From: Cylicocyclus nassatus
Taxonomy: Eukaryota > Nematoda > Chromadorea > Rhabditida > Strongylidae
Reading direction: 5' to 3'
NCBI GenBank assembly: GCA_958299035.1
Contig: CATQJL010000338.1
Span: forward strand, 57,892-121,891
DNA: 64,000 nt
Of this stretch, positions 34,818 through 43,029 are shown piece after piece. Position 1 is the stretch's first letter. Every line of letters starts with the position of its first letter. Both the position numbers and the translations under genes were made by a program. The notes beneath the pieces were generated by a model, which did not search any database, was not told the DNA's origin, and was given only the letters and a program-made list of their open reading frames with translations.

Positions 34818-35225
34818 TTATGCGTTCAAGTATTTAACCAAGTCAAAGAGGCGGTCGCACTCAAAGCAAGGCTTGTTGTAATCCTTCGGGGTGAACACCA
34901 AATAGCGGTGGTCGAAACGCTTGTCCCCGATTGAAATGCAGAACACGGTGTCCTCTTTTTCGTCGTGTGTCTGAATCCACATCATCTCATAAAGTGGATG
35001 GGCAGATGCGGGACACTTGTTGGCGAAAATCGCCTCGCAGTCAAGCAACTCGGGCTTGGTGATACGGCTAAGGATTTTAGCCATTGCCTCGGTCTTTCGG
35101 GCAAGTGATGCGGTTTTGCAAAACCAATCATACCACCCAGCCTTGACTTGGGTTTCGTAGTCACGGCTGACGAAATCGCCGTTTTTGTATGCCTTGACCC
35201 AATCCTTGATAGTCATTTTTGCCAT
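34818..35225 (-). CDS. Hypothetical protein (135 aa)
   Basis: Start at 35225 is set by the AAGTTTAACCC leader ending 18 nt upstream. Mixed alpha/beta, C-terminal LVFTPKDYNKPCFECDRLFDLV. Family unknown. Transcribed from the class B promoter at 35358-35415, downstream of a structured RNA leader. Confidence 0.65.
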   Translation of the reverse strand: MAKMTIKDWVKAYKNGDFVSRDYETQVKAGWYDWFCKTASLARKTEAMAKILSRITKPELLDCEAIFANKCPASAHPLYEMMWIQTHDEKEDTVFCISIGDKRFDHRYLVFTPKDYNKPCFECDRLFDLVKYLNA

Positions 35226-35254
35226 AACTTTAATATTATTTGGGTTAAACTTCA

Positions 35255-35355
35255 AAAAAAACGGGAGCGCTTTCAGTCGTTGTTTGTCCACTTGCCGACG
35301 CTCTAACGCCGACCGAAGGTAGGGGTCGAACCTACTCCGCAGACCGCCGTCCGCT
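35255..35355 (-). ncRNA. Structured tRNA-like leader RNA
   Basis: Just downstream of a TTATCTTTG promoter. On the minus strand GGGAGCG (near 35358-35352) pairs over about 85 nt with CGCTCCC (near 35269-35263), followed by G and T8. Inside is a perfect T-arm look-alike (GTAGG-TTCGACC-CCTAC) and GTTAGAGC, which resembles a D-arm piece, but the order is not that of a normal tRNA and no anticodon arm can be placed. It may be a small RNA ending at the T-run, or an attenuating leader for the gene at 35225. Confidence 0.45.
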
Positions 35356-35357
35356 CC

Positions 35358-35415
35358 CTTAACGTGTTACAAAGATAACACAAATAATTTGAATATGCAA
35401 ATATTATTCAAATTA
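35358..35415 (-). promoter_or_regulatory. Class B phage promoter
   Basis: Minus strand AATATTTGCATATTCAAATTATTTG..TTATCTTTGTAACAC. The upstream TTTG acts as -33 and TTATCTTTG as -7 box. Confidence 0.75.
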
Positions 35416-35437
35416 TTTGTGTTAAAAAATGTTAATG

Positions 35438-35743
35438 TCAATGTCTGAAAGAATATGCAAGGGGATTATCAGGGTCTATCCTTATGGTGGTAGCCGACAA
35501 CGCCTCCGCCCTTGATACTCTTGCCAATCCGCTCATTGCCAAGCGGAACTTGCCGACCTCGCTGTTAATCCACAACGAAACAGCGTCCACAACGTCACGG
35601 GGCAAGACAAAACCCGTTACCTCCTTGATTTTTGTGTTTCCGATGTAGATTTTACAAGCCTCAACCTTGACCTTGTATGACCTTTCGGGGAATACGGCGT
35701 TCAAAATGCCGTTAATATTAATCAAAGTCGCCTCTAATGTCAT
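35438..35743 (-). CDS. Small hypothetical protein (101 aa)
   Basis: Alpha/beta protein (YKVKVEACKIYIGNTKIKEVTGFVLPRDVVDAVSLWI). Family unknown. It ends close to the class B promoter of the next operon. Confidence 0.65.
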   Translation of the reverse strand: MTLEATLININGILNAVFPERSYKVKVEACKIYIGNTKIKEVTGFVLPRDVVDAVSLWINSEVGKFRLAMSGLARVSRAEALSATTIRIDPDNPLAYSFRH

Positions 35744-35759
35744 AATCTGATTTATTTAT

Positions 35760-35952
35760 TTATTTGAAAATGTTTGTTATTTCGTTTATGTATTGTTCCG
35801 CCTTAACCAACAACAAGGCGGGTATGAAACTGATTAACAGAAAGGCTGTCAATGACAGAAACATTACCCACAAAGCCAATAGGAAAGGATACAAGACGTG
35901 ACCGCATCTCTCTCAAAGCGGTTTCCAATTCTGAAAGTGAAAGTGTTTTCAT
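35760..35952 (-). pseudogene. Small membrane protein ORF with apparent +1 frame break
   Basis: ATG 35952 starts MKTLSLSELETALREMRSRLVSF, which soon runs into a poor frame ending at 35803. One base away a hydrophobic frame (FLLALWVMFLSLTAFLLISFIPALLLV then KAEQYINEITNIFK) is open to a stop at 35760. A one-base correction near 35895 would give a natural 60-residue single-pass protein. The region is therefore a frameshifted small gene. Confidence 0.4.
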
Positions 35953-35967
35953 TTTCGCTTGTGTTTT

Positions 35968-36063
35968 TTAATTTAATACCAATATCTGAGCAGTGCCTTG
36001 CGCAACCGCCCGTGACCGATGTGTCCGCCTTGGTATTTCCGCAGAAACGCACGGAGCGCCCAT
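35968..36063 (-). CDS. Possible mini-gene (31 aa)
   Basis: ATG-led short frame between two genes with an A-rich leader. No hydrophobic or Cys feature. Weak support. Confidence 0.25.
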   Translation of the reverse strand: MGAPCVSAEIPRRTHRSRAVAQGTAQILVLN

Positions 36064-36105
36064 CTTTGTTTCGGGTGCTTTTTGTTTTTCGTGTTGCAAA
36101 CCCTT

Positions 36106-36462
36106 CTATGCATTGCCGTCGGTGTTTTCGGGTTTGTTCTGACAGAATACGGGGTGCATCCTCACCTCATCCATAAACTCACAAACGGAATTAGGGTAGA
36201 GGAGGTGCTGGTCGCACTTCAGGCAGATGTCGGGGACTGAATACCTTTTTTTAAGTTTCTCAAAGGCATAGGGCAAGTCTGAGAAGTCGAACATACCCGA
36301 TGTGTCCGTTTTCTTTAATTCCTCGGCGAGGATGCTTATCGTCGCCCCGTCTATGTGGGGGCGGTACTTGAAACACACGCCCCGAGCGTCGGGTTTCGCC
36401 GATTTACGGCACTCGCCGAGGTGCGGGTCGTGATATATGCAGTATGTGCAGACGTTTGCCAT
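36106..36462 (-). CDS. Cys-rich small protein (118 aa)
   Basis: N-terminal CTYCIYHDPHLGEC..C and C-terminal CLKCDQHLLYPNSVC..FC clusters, two probable zinc sites. ATG 36462 after an A-rich leader. Part of the family of small Cys-cluster proteins that recur in this phage. Confidence 0.65.
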   Translation of the reverse strand: MANVCTYCIYHDPHLGECRKSAKPDARGVCFKYRPHIDGATISILAEELKKTDTSGMFDFSDLPYAFEKLKKRYSVPDICLKCDQHLLYPNSVCEFMDEVRMHPVFCQNKPENTDGNA

Positions 36463-36513
36463 TTTTTTATTCCGTTTTAAATGTTGATAAAAAAACCAAG
36501 GGCGACGCATTAT

Positions 36514-36699
36514 TCAGACCTTAGCCGTTATCCTCGCAGTGAGGTATAAATTAGGGGTTTCTTTCAGTCTGTTTTGTCGGGTTAGGCGGTTCGGTGTACT
36601 TCCACGGCTTCTTTGTGTCCGCCCTATTTCAATTCCCCCGTGCGCTACCCAATTTATCTTCTGCGCCCTTGGTGGTGTTGGTGGTTCGTTAAAAGCCAT
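36514..36699 (-). CDS. Pro/Arg-rich small ORF (61 aa)
   Basis: Directly behind a class A promoter (36717-36755). Basic, Pro-rich, low in hydrophobic residues. Coding bias is weak, so a non-coding transcript is possible. Confidence 0.4.
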   Translation of the reverse strand: MAFNEPPTPPRAQKINWVAHGGIEIGRTQRSRGSTPNRLTRQNRLKETPNLYLTARITAKV

Positions 36700-36716
36700 T
36701 AATCCGTTTTAACTTG

Positions 36717-36755
36717 ATACTGCAAATATATTTCAAATTTTTGGTATTGCCAAAT
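36717..36755 (-). promoter_or_regulatory. Class A phage promoter
   Basis: Minus strand AATTTGAAATATATTTGCAG then TATCAA. Confidence 0.7.
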
Positions 36756-36894
36756 AAAAAGCGTTAAAAAATGTTAATAGAAAACATATATTTTTTTATC
36801 GTTTGAAAGGCTCGGGTCTTGAAAATTCCCGAGAAAACAAAAACGGCAATGATAGAAAATTATCACTGCCGTTGGTTGGGTTGTTTTTCGGGCG

Positions 36895-37113
36895 TTACTC
36901 TGAGATACAAGGCTCAAAGTTCGCCATAAAGTCGTCAAGTGTTCGGGTAAAGAAGGTAGGCTGTCCCGTGTTCCTATCGTTGCCGAGATAGGTTACGGAT
37001 GTCTGCCACTCGCCGTTTATCTTTGTCTTGCCGATAAACTGAATGGTTTCGACGCATTCGGGTTTTGTCTTGTGGCGGACTACCACGCCCGCCTTGATTT
37101 GGCTCTCTGTCAT
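36895..37113 (-). CDS. Small hypothetical protein (72 aa)
   Basis: Beta-rich (GVVVRHKTKPECVETIQFIGKTKINGEWQTSVTYLG). Family unknown. It overlaps the upstream gene by 4 nt. Confidence 0.7.
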   Translation of the reverse strand: MTESQIKAGVVVRHKTKPECVETIQFIGKTKINGEWQTSVTYLGNDRNTGQPTFFTRTLDDFMANFEPCISE

Positions 37114-37571
37114 TTTTTCGTGTCGGTTTTTAATTGTGGAATGTTTGTAAAATAGTTGCTGTTCGTCCCCTTGATGATTTGGGGCAGAAGTTGGTGCATC
37201 GTGTCTTTGGGAAGCATAACGTCAACGGGTCGCTCGCTGTTGAGCAATACCCGGAAACACGCCGAGTTGGCGAATACTCCCGTGCGGTATTCCGAGTAGG
37301 TGACAAGAAGGCGCTCGCTTGGATAGAACTGCCAAATGTCGCAATGTTGGCGCTTTTGGTAAGTCCATCCGCCCCGATTGTGCCTCTGCATCGTGCGGTA
37401 GCCGAGCCACTCAACCAACTCGGGCTCGTCGAAACCCTCATAGGGGACGTGGTGAAGGCTTTCGTCCACGTCAACCAACGCCTCGCCGTCGTAGAAGGCA
37501 ACCCGTGCGTGGCGGAACTGAGATACCACCGCCTTAATCCTTGCTTGTGTCGTTGTCAGTTTCTTTGGCAT
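37110..37571 (-). CDS. Hypothetical protein (153 aa)
   Basis: Start at 37571 (MPKKLTTTQARIK) is preferred over longer frames, which lack coding bias. Alpha/beta, Tyr/His-rich; second in a five-gene minus operon (38918-36895) with overlapping ends. Family unknown. Confidence 0.65.
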   Translation of the reverse strand: MPKKLTTTQARIKAVVSQFRHARVAFYDGEALVDVDESLHHVPYEGFDEPELVEWLGYRTMQRHNRGGWTYQKRQHCDIWQFYPSERLLVTYSEYRTGVFANSACFRVLLNSERPVDVMLPKDTMHQLLPQIIKGTNSNYFTNIPQLKTDTKK

Positions 37572-37579
37572 AGTAGTCG

Positions 37580-37918
37580 TTAAATTTTTATGTTTCTTTT
37601 CAGTTTGTTGATTTTGTCCGCCCCGTACCTTGACCTCAGTTCGGCAAGCAGAGAGAACGGCTCGGAATATCTGTCCTTGCCCGTCATTGTCGCAATCGTC
37701 CCCGACGTGTCGGCTTGCACGAAGTCCGAAAGGCTGACAAGTGCACCGAGTAGGTTCTCGCCCGTCAGTGTGCCGAAAAACCCGTACTGCCAAAGGATAT
37801 GGCTGTTGTCGTCGGTGTATTGCAGTGTCCATCCCTTTCGGTCAAGCCACGGAAACAACGCAAGGCGGTGTCCTCTCAATTCCGAGGGGAAGTCGTTCAG
37901 AATATCCTGCCCCGTCAT
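37580..37918 (-). CDS. Hypothetical protein (112 aa)
   Basis: Trp-containing N-terminal half (FPWLDRKGWTLQYTDDNSHILWQYGFFG), basic C-terminus. ATGA overlap with the upstream gene. Family unknown. Confidence 0.65.
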   Translation of the reverse strand: MTGQDILNDFPSELRGHRLALFPWLDRKGWTLQYTDDNSHILWQYGFFGTLTGENLLGALVSLSDFVQADTSGTIATMTGKDRYSEPFSLLAELRSRYGADKINKLKRNIKI

Positions 37919-38469
37919 TTCGTGCGACTGAGTTTAGGGTTCGTCAATGATGCGCTCGGCTTGCCCATAAGGTCTTGCAGACGTGCGTACGCCTTGCAAA
38001 TATCATCCTTGGAGAAATGTTCCAATATGTACGCAACCTTGTCCGAAATCGGCTTTTCGGTTGCATAAAGGAACTTCTCGGGGGCGGTGTCGTTGCAGAA
38101 TATGACCATCGCCGATAGCAGGTGGCTTGCCCCCTTGCCCGTGCGAGCCATCAAGGCTTTTAGTTTCGCATCATCCTCGGCGGATATGCAGAGGGTGCGC
38201 TTGGTCTTGGGCGGTTTCCTGCCTTTGCCACGACCGCCGACCTTGGTCTTGTGCGCCCCGTATGTGTTGAGCCACGACTTCAAGGCGGCAAGGTTCTCCT
38301 CTAAGGTGCGCCCGGGGTTCGATAGGAACGGACTCACCGCCGAAGTGCCGTCCGCATCCTCGTTGATTGTCACACCCCAAAAGTTCTCAAACTTTCGGAG
38401 TCTTGTTTTGCGGTAACGTCTGATAATCTCAGACACCGCCCTCTCCTCGTCTGTCAGTCTTCTTGCCAT
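37915..38469 (-). CDS. Ribbon-helix-helix-like protein (184 aa)
   Basis: Helical N-terminus (SEIIRRYRKTRLRKFENFWG), a GGRGKGRKPPKTKR basic linker and TLCISAEDDAKLKALMARTGKGASHLLSAMV, a likely RHH fold. Same layout as 21855-22319 (acidic/Trp-Leu part, GRGKGR linker, RHH), so the two are probably diverged copies. Possible regulator of phage operons. Confidence 0.6.
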   Translation of the reverse strand: MARRLTDEERAVSEIIRRYRKTRLRKFENFWGVTINEDADGTSAVSPFLSNPGRTLEENLAALKSWLNTYGAHKTKVGGRGKGRKPPKTKRTLCISAEDDAKLKALMARTGKGASHLLSAMVIFCNDTAPEKFLYATEKPISDKVAYILEHFSKDDICKAYARLQDLMGKPSASLTNPKLSRTK

Positions 38470-38918
38470 TTTATGCGGTTTTTATTGTTTTTAAGGCGGA
38501 TGCGCCCGTCGTATTCAAGTTCCGCCATATACTCCCTCAGTCCCTCCAACTCGTCCTCAAAGAACAAGCCGACGGCGTTCGGTGTCGGTCGTGGGCGGTA
38601 CATTTCAAAATGAAACGGCTCGGGATTACGGGCCGGGAAGTCGTGGGTAAAATAAATATAACAACACATATTTTTGTGCCACTCAACCTTGCCCACACCC
38701 TCATAACACCGCAACAGACGGCGCACCGTGGTCTTGATTTTGTCGGTAAATCGCCGACAACGGGCAAAGTACACAAGCACCACGTCGCCCTTGCGGAACG
38801 CCCTATACTTTCGGCGCTCCTTGGGGTTCGTGAATATCTCACGCACCCCCTCGGGGTCTATCTGCTCGCCTCTGTCGGCAAAACCCCAGTAATATTTGGT
38901 GTTTTCGTTCGTTCTCAT
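38454..38918 (-). CDS. Hypothetical protein (154 aa)
   Basis: Basic, aromatic-rich (KYYWGFADRG; DVVLVYFARCRRF). First gene of its operon, with A-rich leader. Family unknown. Confidence 0.65.
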   Translation of the reverse strand: MRTNENTKYYWGFADRGEQIDPEGVREIFTNPKERRKYRAFRKGDVVLVYFARCRRFTDKIKTTVRRLLRCYEGVGKVEWHKNMCCYIYFTHDFPARNPEPFHFEMYRPRPTPNAVGLFFEDELEGLREYMAELEYDGRIRLKNNKNRIKWQED

Positions 38919-38995
38919 AATGATACAAAATTAACTTTATTTATCTGTATTGTCAAATAAATAAAGTTAATAATTGTTAATGGGTTAGTTTTTTT

Positions 38996-39280
38996 TCAGA
39001 ACGGGAGGTTGTTGTCAAGCACTCCGAAATGCCGTGAGTTCCGCTCAATCCACGCCCTTGTGCCGTGTCGGACGATGATGCTCGGGGTGTTTGCGAAAGG
39101 CTTTCGGCAACGTCTGAACATAAACCAGCGTCCCCGTGTGCTTTTTCGGGTCAGACCCTCGGGATGCCGTCCCCACGCACTGAGGAAATAGCGGACAAAG
39201 GCGGCGAGCCACAACTTGCCGAGCCGTGCTTGGGTCAGCAAACGCCGTCCGCTACGGCGGTTTCTCTTGTTTCTCTGCAT
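38996..39280 (-). CDS. Basic small protein (94 aa)
   Basis: Very Arg-rich (RNKRNRRSGRRLLTQARLGK), likely nucleic-acid binding or host-interacting. Family unknown. Confidence 0.55.
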   Translation of the reverse strand: MQRNKRNRRSGRRLLTQARLGKLWLAAFVRYFLSAWGRHPEGLTRKSTRGRWFMFRRCRKPFANTPSIIVRHGTRAWIERNSRHFGVLDNNLPF

Positions 39281-39283
39281 TTT

Positions 39284-39382
39284 TTAGTCTTTAAAGAACA
39301 TCGTCCATATTCCAATGCCCCAACAGAGCAGAAGGATGATGCCCCAAATGATAAATAAAATTATTGCGTCTTTTTTGTTCAT
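39284..39382 (-). CDS. Mini membrane protein (32 aa)
   Basis: MNKKDAIILFIIWGIILLLC-type single transmembrane helix, then a short WTMFFKD tail. It lies 3 nt from the next gene. Confidence 0.55.
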   Translation of the reverse strand: MNKKDAIILFIIWGIILLLCWGIGIWTMFFKD

Positions 39383-39399
39383 TGCGTGTGTTTTTTTTA

Positions 39400-39645
39400 T
39401 TAATTTCCCAATTTAGGCTCAGCCATAAAACACGCCCTCTGCCTTACGTCAACGAGTTTCTCGGTCTTTGCGCACGGATGCACTCCTTTCAAGTGTACGC
39501 CCTTGTCTATCACGGGAACGGGTAACATATAACGGCAGTCGGCACAAATCTCGCAGGACGGATTCAGAGGGTCGTTCGTGGTGAGCCTATCCATTTCCTC
39601 GTTGCTCATTCCTTTACGAGTTTGAGTTTCATTCATCTTATTCAT
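39400..39645 (-). CDS. Cys-containing small protein (81 aa)
   Basis: CEICADCRYMLPVP..HPCAKTEKLVDVRQRACF: four to five Cys with two close pairs, a putative zinc site. Confidence 0.65.
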   Translation of the reverse strand: MNKMNETQTRKGMSNEEMDRLTTNDPLNPSCEICADCRYMLPVPVIDKGVHLKGVHPCAKTEKLVDVRQRACFMAEPKLGN

Positions 39646-39710
39646 TGCTTTAATTATTTAAACCGCCCGTTGTGCCTTATCCTTGGTCGTCTCGGGCGGT
39701 GTTCGGTTAG

Positions 39711-40049
39711 TTACTCAAAGTAAAGTACCTCCGCCTCTATGCCGTCCTTAATCTCTTTTGCGGTGATATATACGGGGGTTGCGGTGACTTTCACGCCGTC
39801 GTCGTTCGGGTCGTCGGCGATATGAAACCCCTTCTCGGGGTCATACTTTGGCAAAACGCAGTGGGGGTACTTGTCGGGGCAGTCCTCTGACCAAACAAGG
39901 GTCAGTCCCTCCCACGTTTCGGGGTGGCTTGCACTGACGAACGACTCGCAGTTGTTTGCGTCCAAACCGCACTCGTGGCGGTAAACGCAATCGGCGCAAA
40001 GAATACTATTAACGCCTTGTGTCGGCTTTGCTTTGGGTGTTGCTTTCAT
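39711..40049 (-). CDS. Cys-containing small protein (112 aa)
   Basis: CADCVYRHECGLDANNCESF motif near the N-terminus, related in style to the 81-aa neighbour, then an acidic beta-rich domain. Start at 40049. It overlaps the upstream gene. Confidence 0.6.
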   Translation of the reverse strand: MKATPKAKPTQGVNSILCADCVYRHECGLDANNCESFVSASHPETWEGLTLVWSEDCPDKYPHCVLPKYDPEKGFHIADDPNDDGVKVTATPVYITAKEIKDGIEAEVLYFE

Positions 40050-40269
40050 ATACTTCAAAAATTTTTCGTTTAATAAATTCGTTTAGTTCGTTAATATCTG
40101 ACGTTTCGGGGAGTTTCGCTATGGTCTTGGTCTTTACCAACTCCCAACGCTTGTCGGGGTTTTCTCTGACCCATAGACGGCATAAAAGCGTTACGCCAAT
40201 AAATCCTACCTTTATGCTGAATTTTCGGCAGGCTCGGGCGTTTATATAGTCAGTATAAACGCAGAACAT
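40009..40269 (-). CDS. Small hypothetical protein (86 aa)
   Basis: First gene of its operon, with AAAGTTTAACCC leader. Basic alpha/beta protein (VGFIGVTLLCRLWVRENPDKRWELVKTKTI). Family unknown. Confidence 0.65.
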   Translation of the reverse strand: MFCVYTDYINARACRKFSIKVGFIGVTLLCRLWVRENPDKRWELVKTKTIAKLPETSDINELNEFIKRKIFEVYESNTQSKADTRR

Positions 40270-40295
40270 TAAAAGGGTTAAACTTTGTTTTTTTA

Positions 40296-40466
40296 TTATG
40301 TAACAAAGATAAGCCTTTTATTTTGAATATGCAAATATTTTTCAAGTTATTTTTATCCTTTTAACACTTTTTAATAATTCGTATCTATTGTGTTAAAAGC
40401 CGTTAATAAATGTTAAAACGTTTGGATAGTATAATAATTTGAATTATATTTGCAGTATCAAAATTA
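40296..40466. promoter_or_regulatory. Divergent promoters (class B minus, class A plus)
   Basis: Minus: AATATTTGCATATTCAAAATAAAAGG then TTATCTTTGTTACA. Plus: AATTTGAATTATATTTGCAG then TATCAAAA (about 40436-40463), followed by AAGTTTAACCC. Confidence 0.8.
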
Positions 40467-40497
40467 AACGAAGTTTAACCCTAAAATTAAAAGCATT

Positions 40498-40893
40498 ATG
40501 GCAAAGAATAAAACACTTACGGGGGTTTCAATCGTCCCGACCCTCAGCGTTAAGGTAAACGCCCTCGGGTTTAAATTGGTTTCGGTATCAGCAACCAAGA
40601 AGACCATACCTCACGACATTAAGGCTTTGCAGAAAGCCGTAGACGGCGACTTGTTCGATATTCAGACCCGAACAATCAACGGCGAGGCGTTCGATTTCTA
40701 CTGCGACGACGAGGCACTTACGAAAGAGGATGCCGTGTTTACCGCTATGTCAAAGACCGACGCAAACCGCAACCTTGTCGGCGCATTGTTTATCGTCAAG
40801 GCAAACGACCAAGGCGAAACAATCAGCCTGACCGAGGACGAAATAAAAAGGGTATTAAACGCCTTCAACGGCAGAGCCCTTGTTATTGACTAA
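40498..40893 (+). CDS. DUF3846-like protein (131 aa)
   Basis: Pattern LQKAVDGDLFDI..EAFDFYCDDEALTKEDAVFT..LVGALFIVKANDQGETISLTEDEIKRVLNAF follows the DUF3846 family, frequent in phages and conjugative elements of gut bacteria; function unknown. Single-gene unit with its own promoter and terminator. Confidence 0.75.
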   Translation: MAKNKTLTGVSIVPTLSVKVNALGFKLVSVSATKKTIPHDIKALQKAVDGDLFDIQTRTINGEAFDFYCDDEALTKEDAVFTAMSKTDANRNLVGALFIVKANDQGETISLTEDEIKRVLNAFNGRALVID

Positions 40894-40927
40894 ACGCCCC
40901 AAAATACCGCAAGCAAGACAAACAACG

Positions 40928-40967
40928 ACCGCCCGTCGCCACAATCCAAAGGACGGGCGGTTTTTAA
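40928..40967 (+). terminator. Terminator
   Basis: ACCGCCCGTC pairs with GACGGGCGGT, then T5. Confidence 0.85.
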
Positions 40968-40980
40968 TCCTTAAACCAAT

Positions 40981-41475
40981 ATGAAATACCCAAAAAAATA
41001 CACAGAGGCAGACGTGCAAAGGCAAGCCACCGCCTCTTATTGGTCAGTAGTCGGCAGAGCCGCAGAATCCTACCGAATGAACCCACGGACGGGTGAGGTG
41101 GAGTGTTTCGGATTCCGCCGCGAGGGTCTTGTCGGCTTTGATATGCGCCGCCGTTTCTGTCAGGACGTGTATCGGGTCGTAGCCAAGCGACTGCAAGACC
41201 ACGCCACATTCCGCAACGACTGCGAGATGGTCTGCCGAAAACGCCACGAAAGGGCGCACAATCCACACAACCGCCCCGTATCGGGTGGCAATATCCTCGC
41301 CAATGGCTTGCTGAGGGATTGGCTTAAAATAAAGAAGTTCAACACAACACGGATATATTCCGACGGGATAGCCGACGGGTGGAGAAACCACCACGCACGA
41401 ACCCCCGAGGATTTCAAGGTGTTGGCGGTAATTAAGAAATATTATGACCAAGAAGCAGATAATAGACCGCATTAG
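40981..41475 (+). CDS. Hypothetical protein (164 aa)
   Basis: Basic helical protein (MRRRFCQDVYRVVAKRLQDHATFRNDCEMVCRKR). Family unknown. It overlaps the next gene by 32 nt. Confidence 0.65.
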   Translation: MKYPKKYTEADVQRQATASYWSVVGRAAESYRMNPRTGEVECFGFRREGLVGFDMRRRFCQDVYRVVAKRLQDHATFRNDCEMVCRKRHERAHNPHNRPVSGGNILANGLLRDWLKIKKFNTTRIYSDGIADGWRNHHARTPEDFKVLAVIKKYYDQEADNRPH

Positions 41476-41968
41476 GCGGTTTTACGACTATTACGCCGAG
41501 GGCGGTGATTACAAGTTCCCACCCGTCCTCCCGAGCCGTCAGCCTTACTCGGCTTGCGGTCTTTGTCCCCCGAATGACGAATGGAACAACCCTCCGCAGT
41601 TGTTCTTTGTGTCTTATCCCGACGGCAAGCGCACCGAGTTTGAGTTGGAGGGCATTCCCGAGTCTTTCCTCGGGGGTGTGTGGAGCGTGATACAGCAGAT
41701 ACTGACCGCAAAGTTCACCGCTAAGAAAGACGGGATTTTGAAGGACTTGTCGGCGTTCATTGACGCAATACAGCGCAACGACCGACAATTCCTCGCCGAG
41801 CGTCTGTTGTTCAGCGCAACGGGCGACTATGCGGGGCGCAATGACTTCATTTTCACGGACGCTCGGGGTGAGAACATCGCCACCCGAATTATGGACTTAT
41901 ACACGGATTACACCGCCGAGAAACGCTTCCAAAACTGCAACGGGTTTGACGTACGGGACGCCGATTAA
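41444..41968 (+). CDS. Hypothetical protein (174 aa)
   Basis: Helical C-terminal half, CGLC motif near residue 38. Family unknown. Translation is coupled to the upstream gene. Confidence 0.65.
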   Translation: MTKKQIIDRIRRFYDYYAEGGDYKFPPVLPSRQPYSACGLCPPNDEWNNPPQLFFVSYPDGKRTEFELEGIPESFLGGVWSVIQQILTAKFTAKKDGILKDLSAFIDAIQRNDRQFLAERLLFSATGDYAGRNDFIFTDARGENIATRIMDLYTDYTAEKRFQNCNGFDVRDAD

Positions 41969-42003
41969 CAACACTAAACACTAAACACAAAAAAAACCGA
42001 CAG

Positions 42004-42034
42004 ACGGGAGCCTCATCGCTCCCGTTTTTTTTTG
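42004..42034 (+). terminator. Terminator
   Basis: ACGGGAGC/GCTCCCGT and T9. On the opposite strand a GACGGCT..AGCCGTC hairpin (about 42094-42128) may stop the MazG operon. Confidence 0.88.
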
Positions 42035-42163
42035 TGCCGTTTCAGAGCGGAATAGGGGAGGTGTGGCTTGTCGGCTGACCACAAAGACAACGACGGCTCA
42101 CACCCCCGAAAAAGGGCGCAAGCCGTCGCTTTCAATCCGTGTCCGTCTTGGTCTGTCTTGCCG

Positions 42164-42559
42164 TTATCGGTGGTCGCCGTTGCCGTCTATGACATTCCTC
42201 TTCTTGCGGTCGCTGAGTTTGCCAAGATTGGCGTTTGCAACCTCCTCGGCTGAAAACCCGAGAACCTTGCACAATCCGACGGTCTGCCACATCACGTCAC
42301 CAATCTCAAACTTCAACTCGTTGCGGAGTGTTTCAAATTCCGCCTCACGACCCTCAACGGGGTTGATGTTGCCCTCGGTGTCAACGGCTACGAAGCCTTT
42401 TCTGATACCCTTTGCGACCTTGCTTGAAATCTCGCCAACCTCGCCGACTAAGTTCAAAGCCATATAGGTGAAGTTTGCGGATGTTGGGAGGCAAGTGGTC
42501 ATCGCTCCCTCTTGATACTCGTTCATTCCGAGTTCTCCTTTTGTTGTTTCGTTACACAT
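42164..42559 (-). CDS. MazG-like nucleotide pyrophosphohydrolase (131 aa)
   Basis: All-alpha NTP-PPase: ALNLVGEVGEISSKVAKG (Glu 40, Glu 43) and ELKFEIGDVMWQTVGLCKVLGFSAEEVANANLGKL (Glu 85, Asp 88) hold the magnesium ligands. It hydrolyses (d)NTPs to NMP and PPi. Phage MazG may clean the nucleotide pool or lower alarmone. It is last in an operon with the HTH gene. Confidence 0.85.
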   Translation of the reverse strand: MCNETTKGELGMNEYQEGAMTTCLPTSANFTYMALNLVGEVGEISSKVAKGIRKGFVAVDTEGNINPVEGREAEFETLRNELKFEIGDVMWQTVGLCKVLGFSAEEVANANLGKLSDRKKRNVIDGNGDHR

Positions 42560-42582
42560 TTTTTAAAAGATTATTTATTTTG

Positions 42583-43029
42583 TTATCGTTTCGCCTTGCC
42601 TTTGCCGTCGGCATCGGGTTCGGCTTGTTGTCTTTGCTTTATGAATATGGTTGCCTCCTTGTCCTTGTCGGTTAGGAACTTGCGGACGCTGTTGATTGCG
42701 GTGCGCTCATTAGCCGACACCAAACGGACGGCTCGGACTATGCGGTCGAAATCGTCAAGACCCAACTGCGCCTCGGGGTCAGTAATTCCGGCGTTCGCCT
42801 TCTGAACCTTGCGGTTCAAGGTACACCAAGTGGAGCGGAGCAGTTCCATTCCCGTCGTTGGGACTATGTTCAGAACCTCCATAACCCTCTGCAAGGGGGC
42901 AAGTCCCAAAGTCCTCGCCCCGTCAAGAAAGGTGTATAGGTTGTTCGGCGGAATACCCGCCTCCTTGGCTACGTGCAAGGGTTTTAGTCCTTGACGTGCC
43001 ATTTCTGTTTGAATTAGCGTTCTGAACAT
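42583..43029 (-). CDS. HTH (XRE-like) protein (148 aa)
   Basis: Residues 1-55 (LIQTEMARQGLKPLHVAKEAGIPPNNLYTFLDGARTLG) form an HTH domain; the C-terminus is Lys/Gln-rich. It resembles the protein at 17938-18429. Its ATG directly follows the TAG of the 52-aa gene upstream. Confidence 0.7.
   Translation of the reverse strand: MFRTLIQTEMARQGLKPLHVAKEAGIPPNNLYTFLDGARTLGLAPLQRVMEVLNIVPTTGMELLRSTWCTLNRKVQKANAGITDPEAQLGLDDFDRIVRAVRLVSANERTAINSVRKFLTDKDKEATIFIKQRQQAEPDADGKGKAKR

Noticed and set aside
35255..35355. Normal tRNA or tmRNA gene
   Set aside because: T-arm and D-arm pieces are in the wrong order for either strand, there is no anticodon arm and no tag frame.
36895..38469. Plus-strand frames opposite the 37-38 kb operon
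   Set aside because: Shadows of overlapping minus-strand genes that have ATGA couplings and good codon bias.
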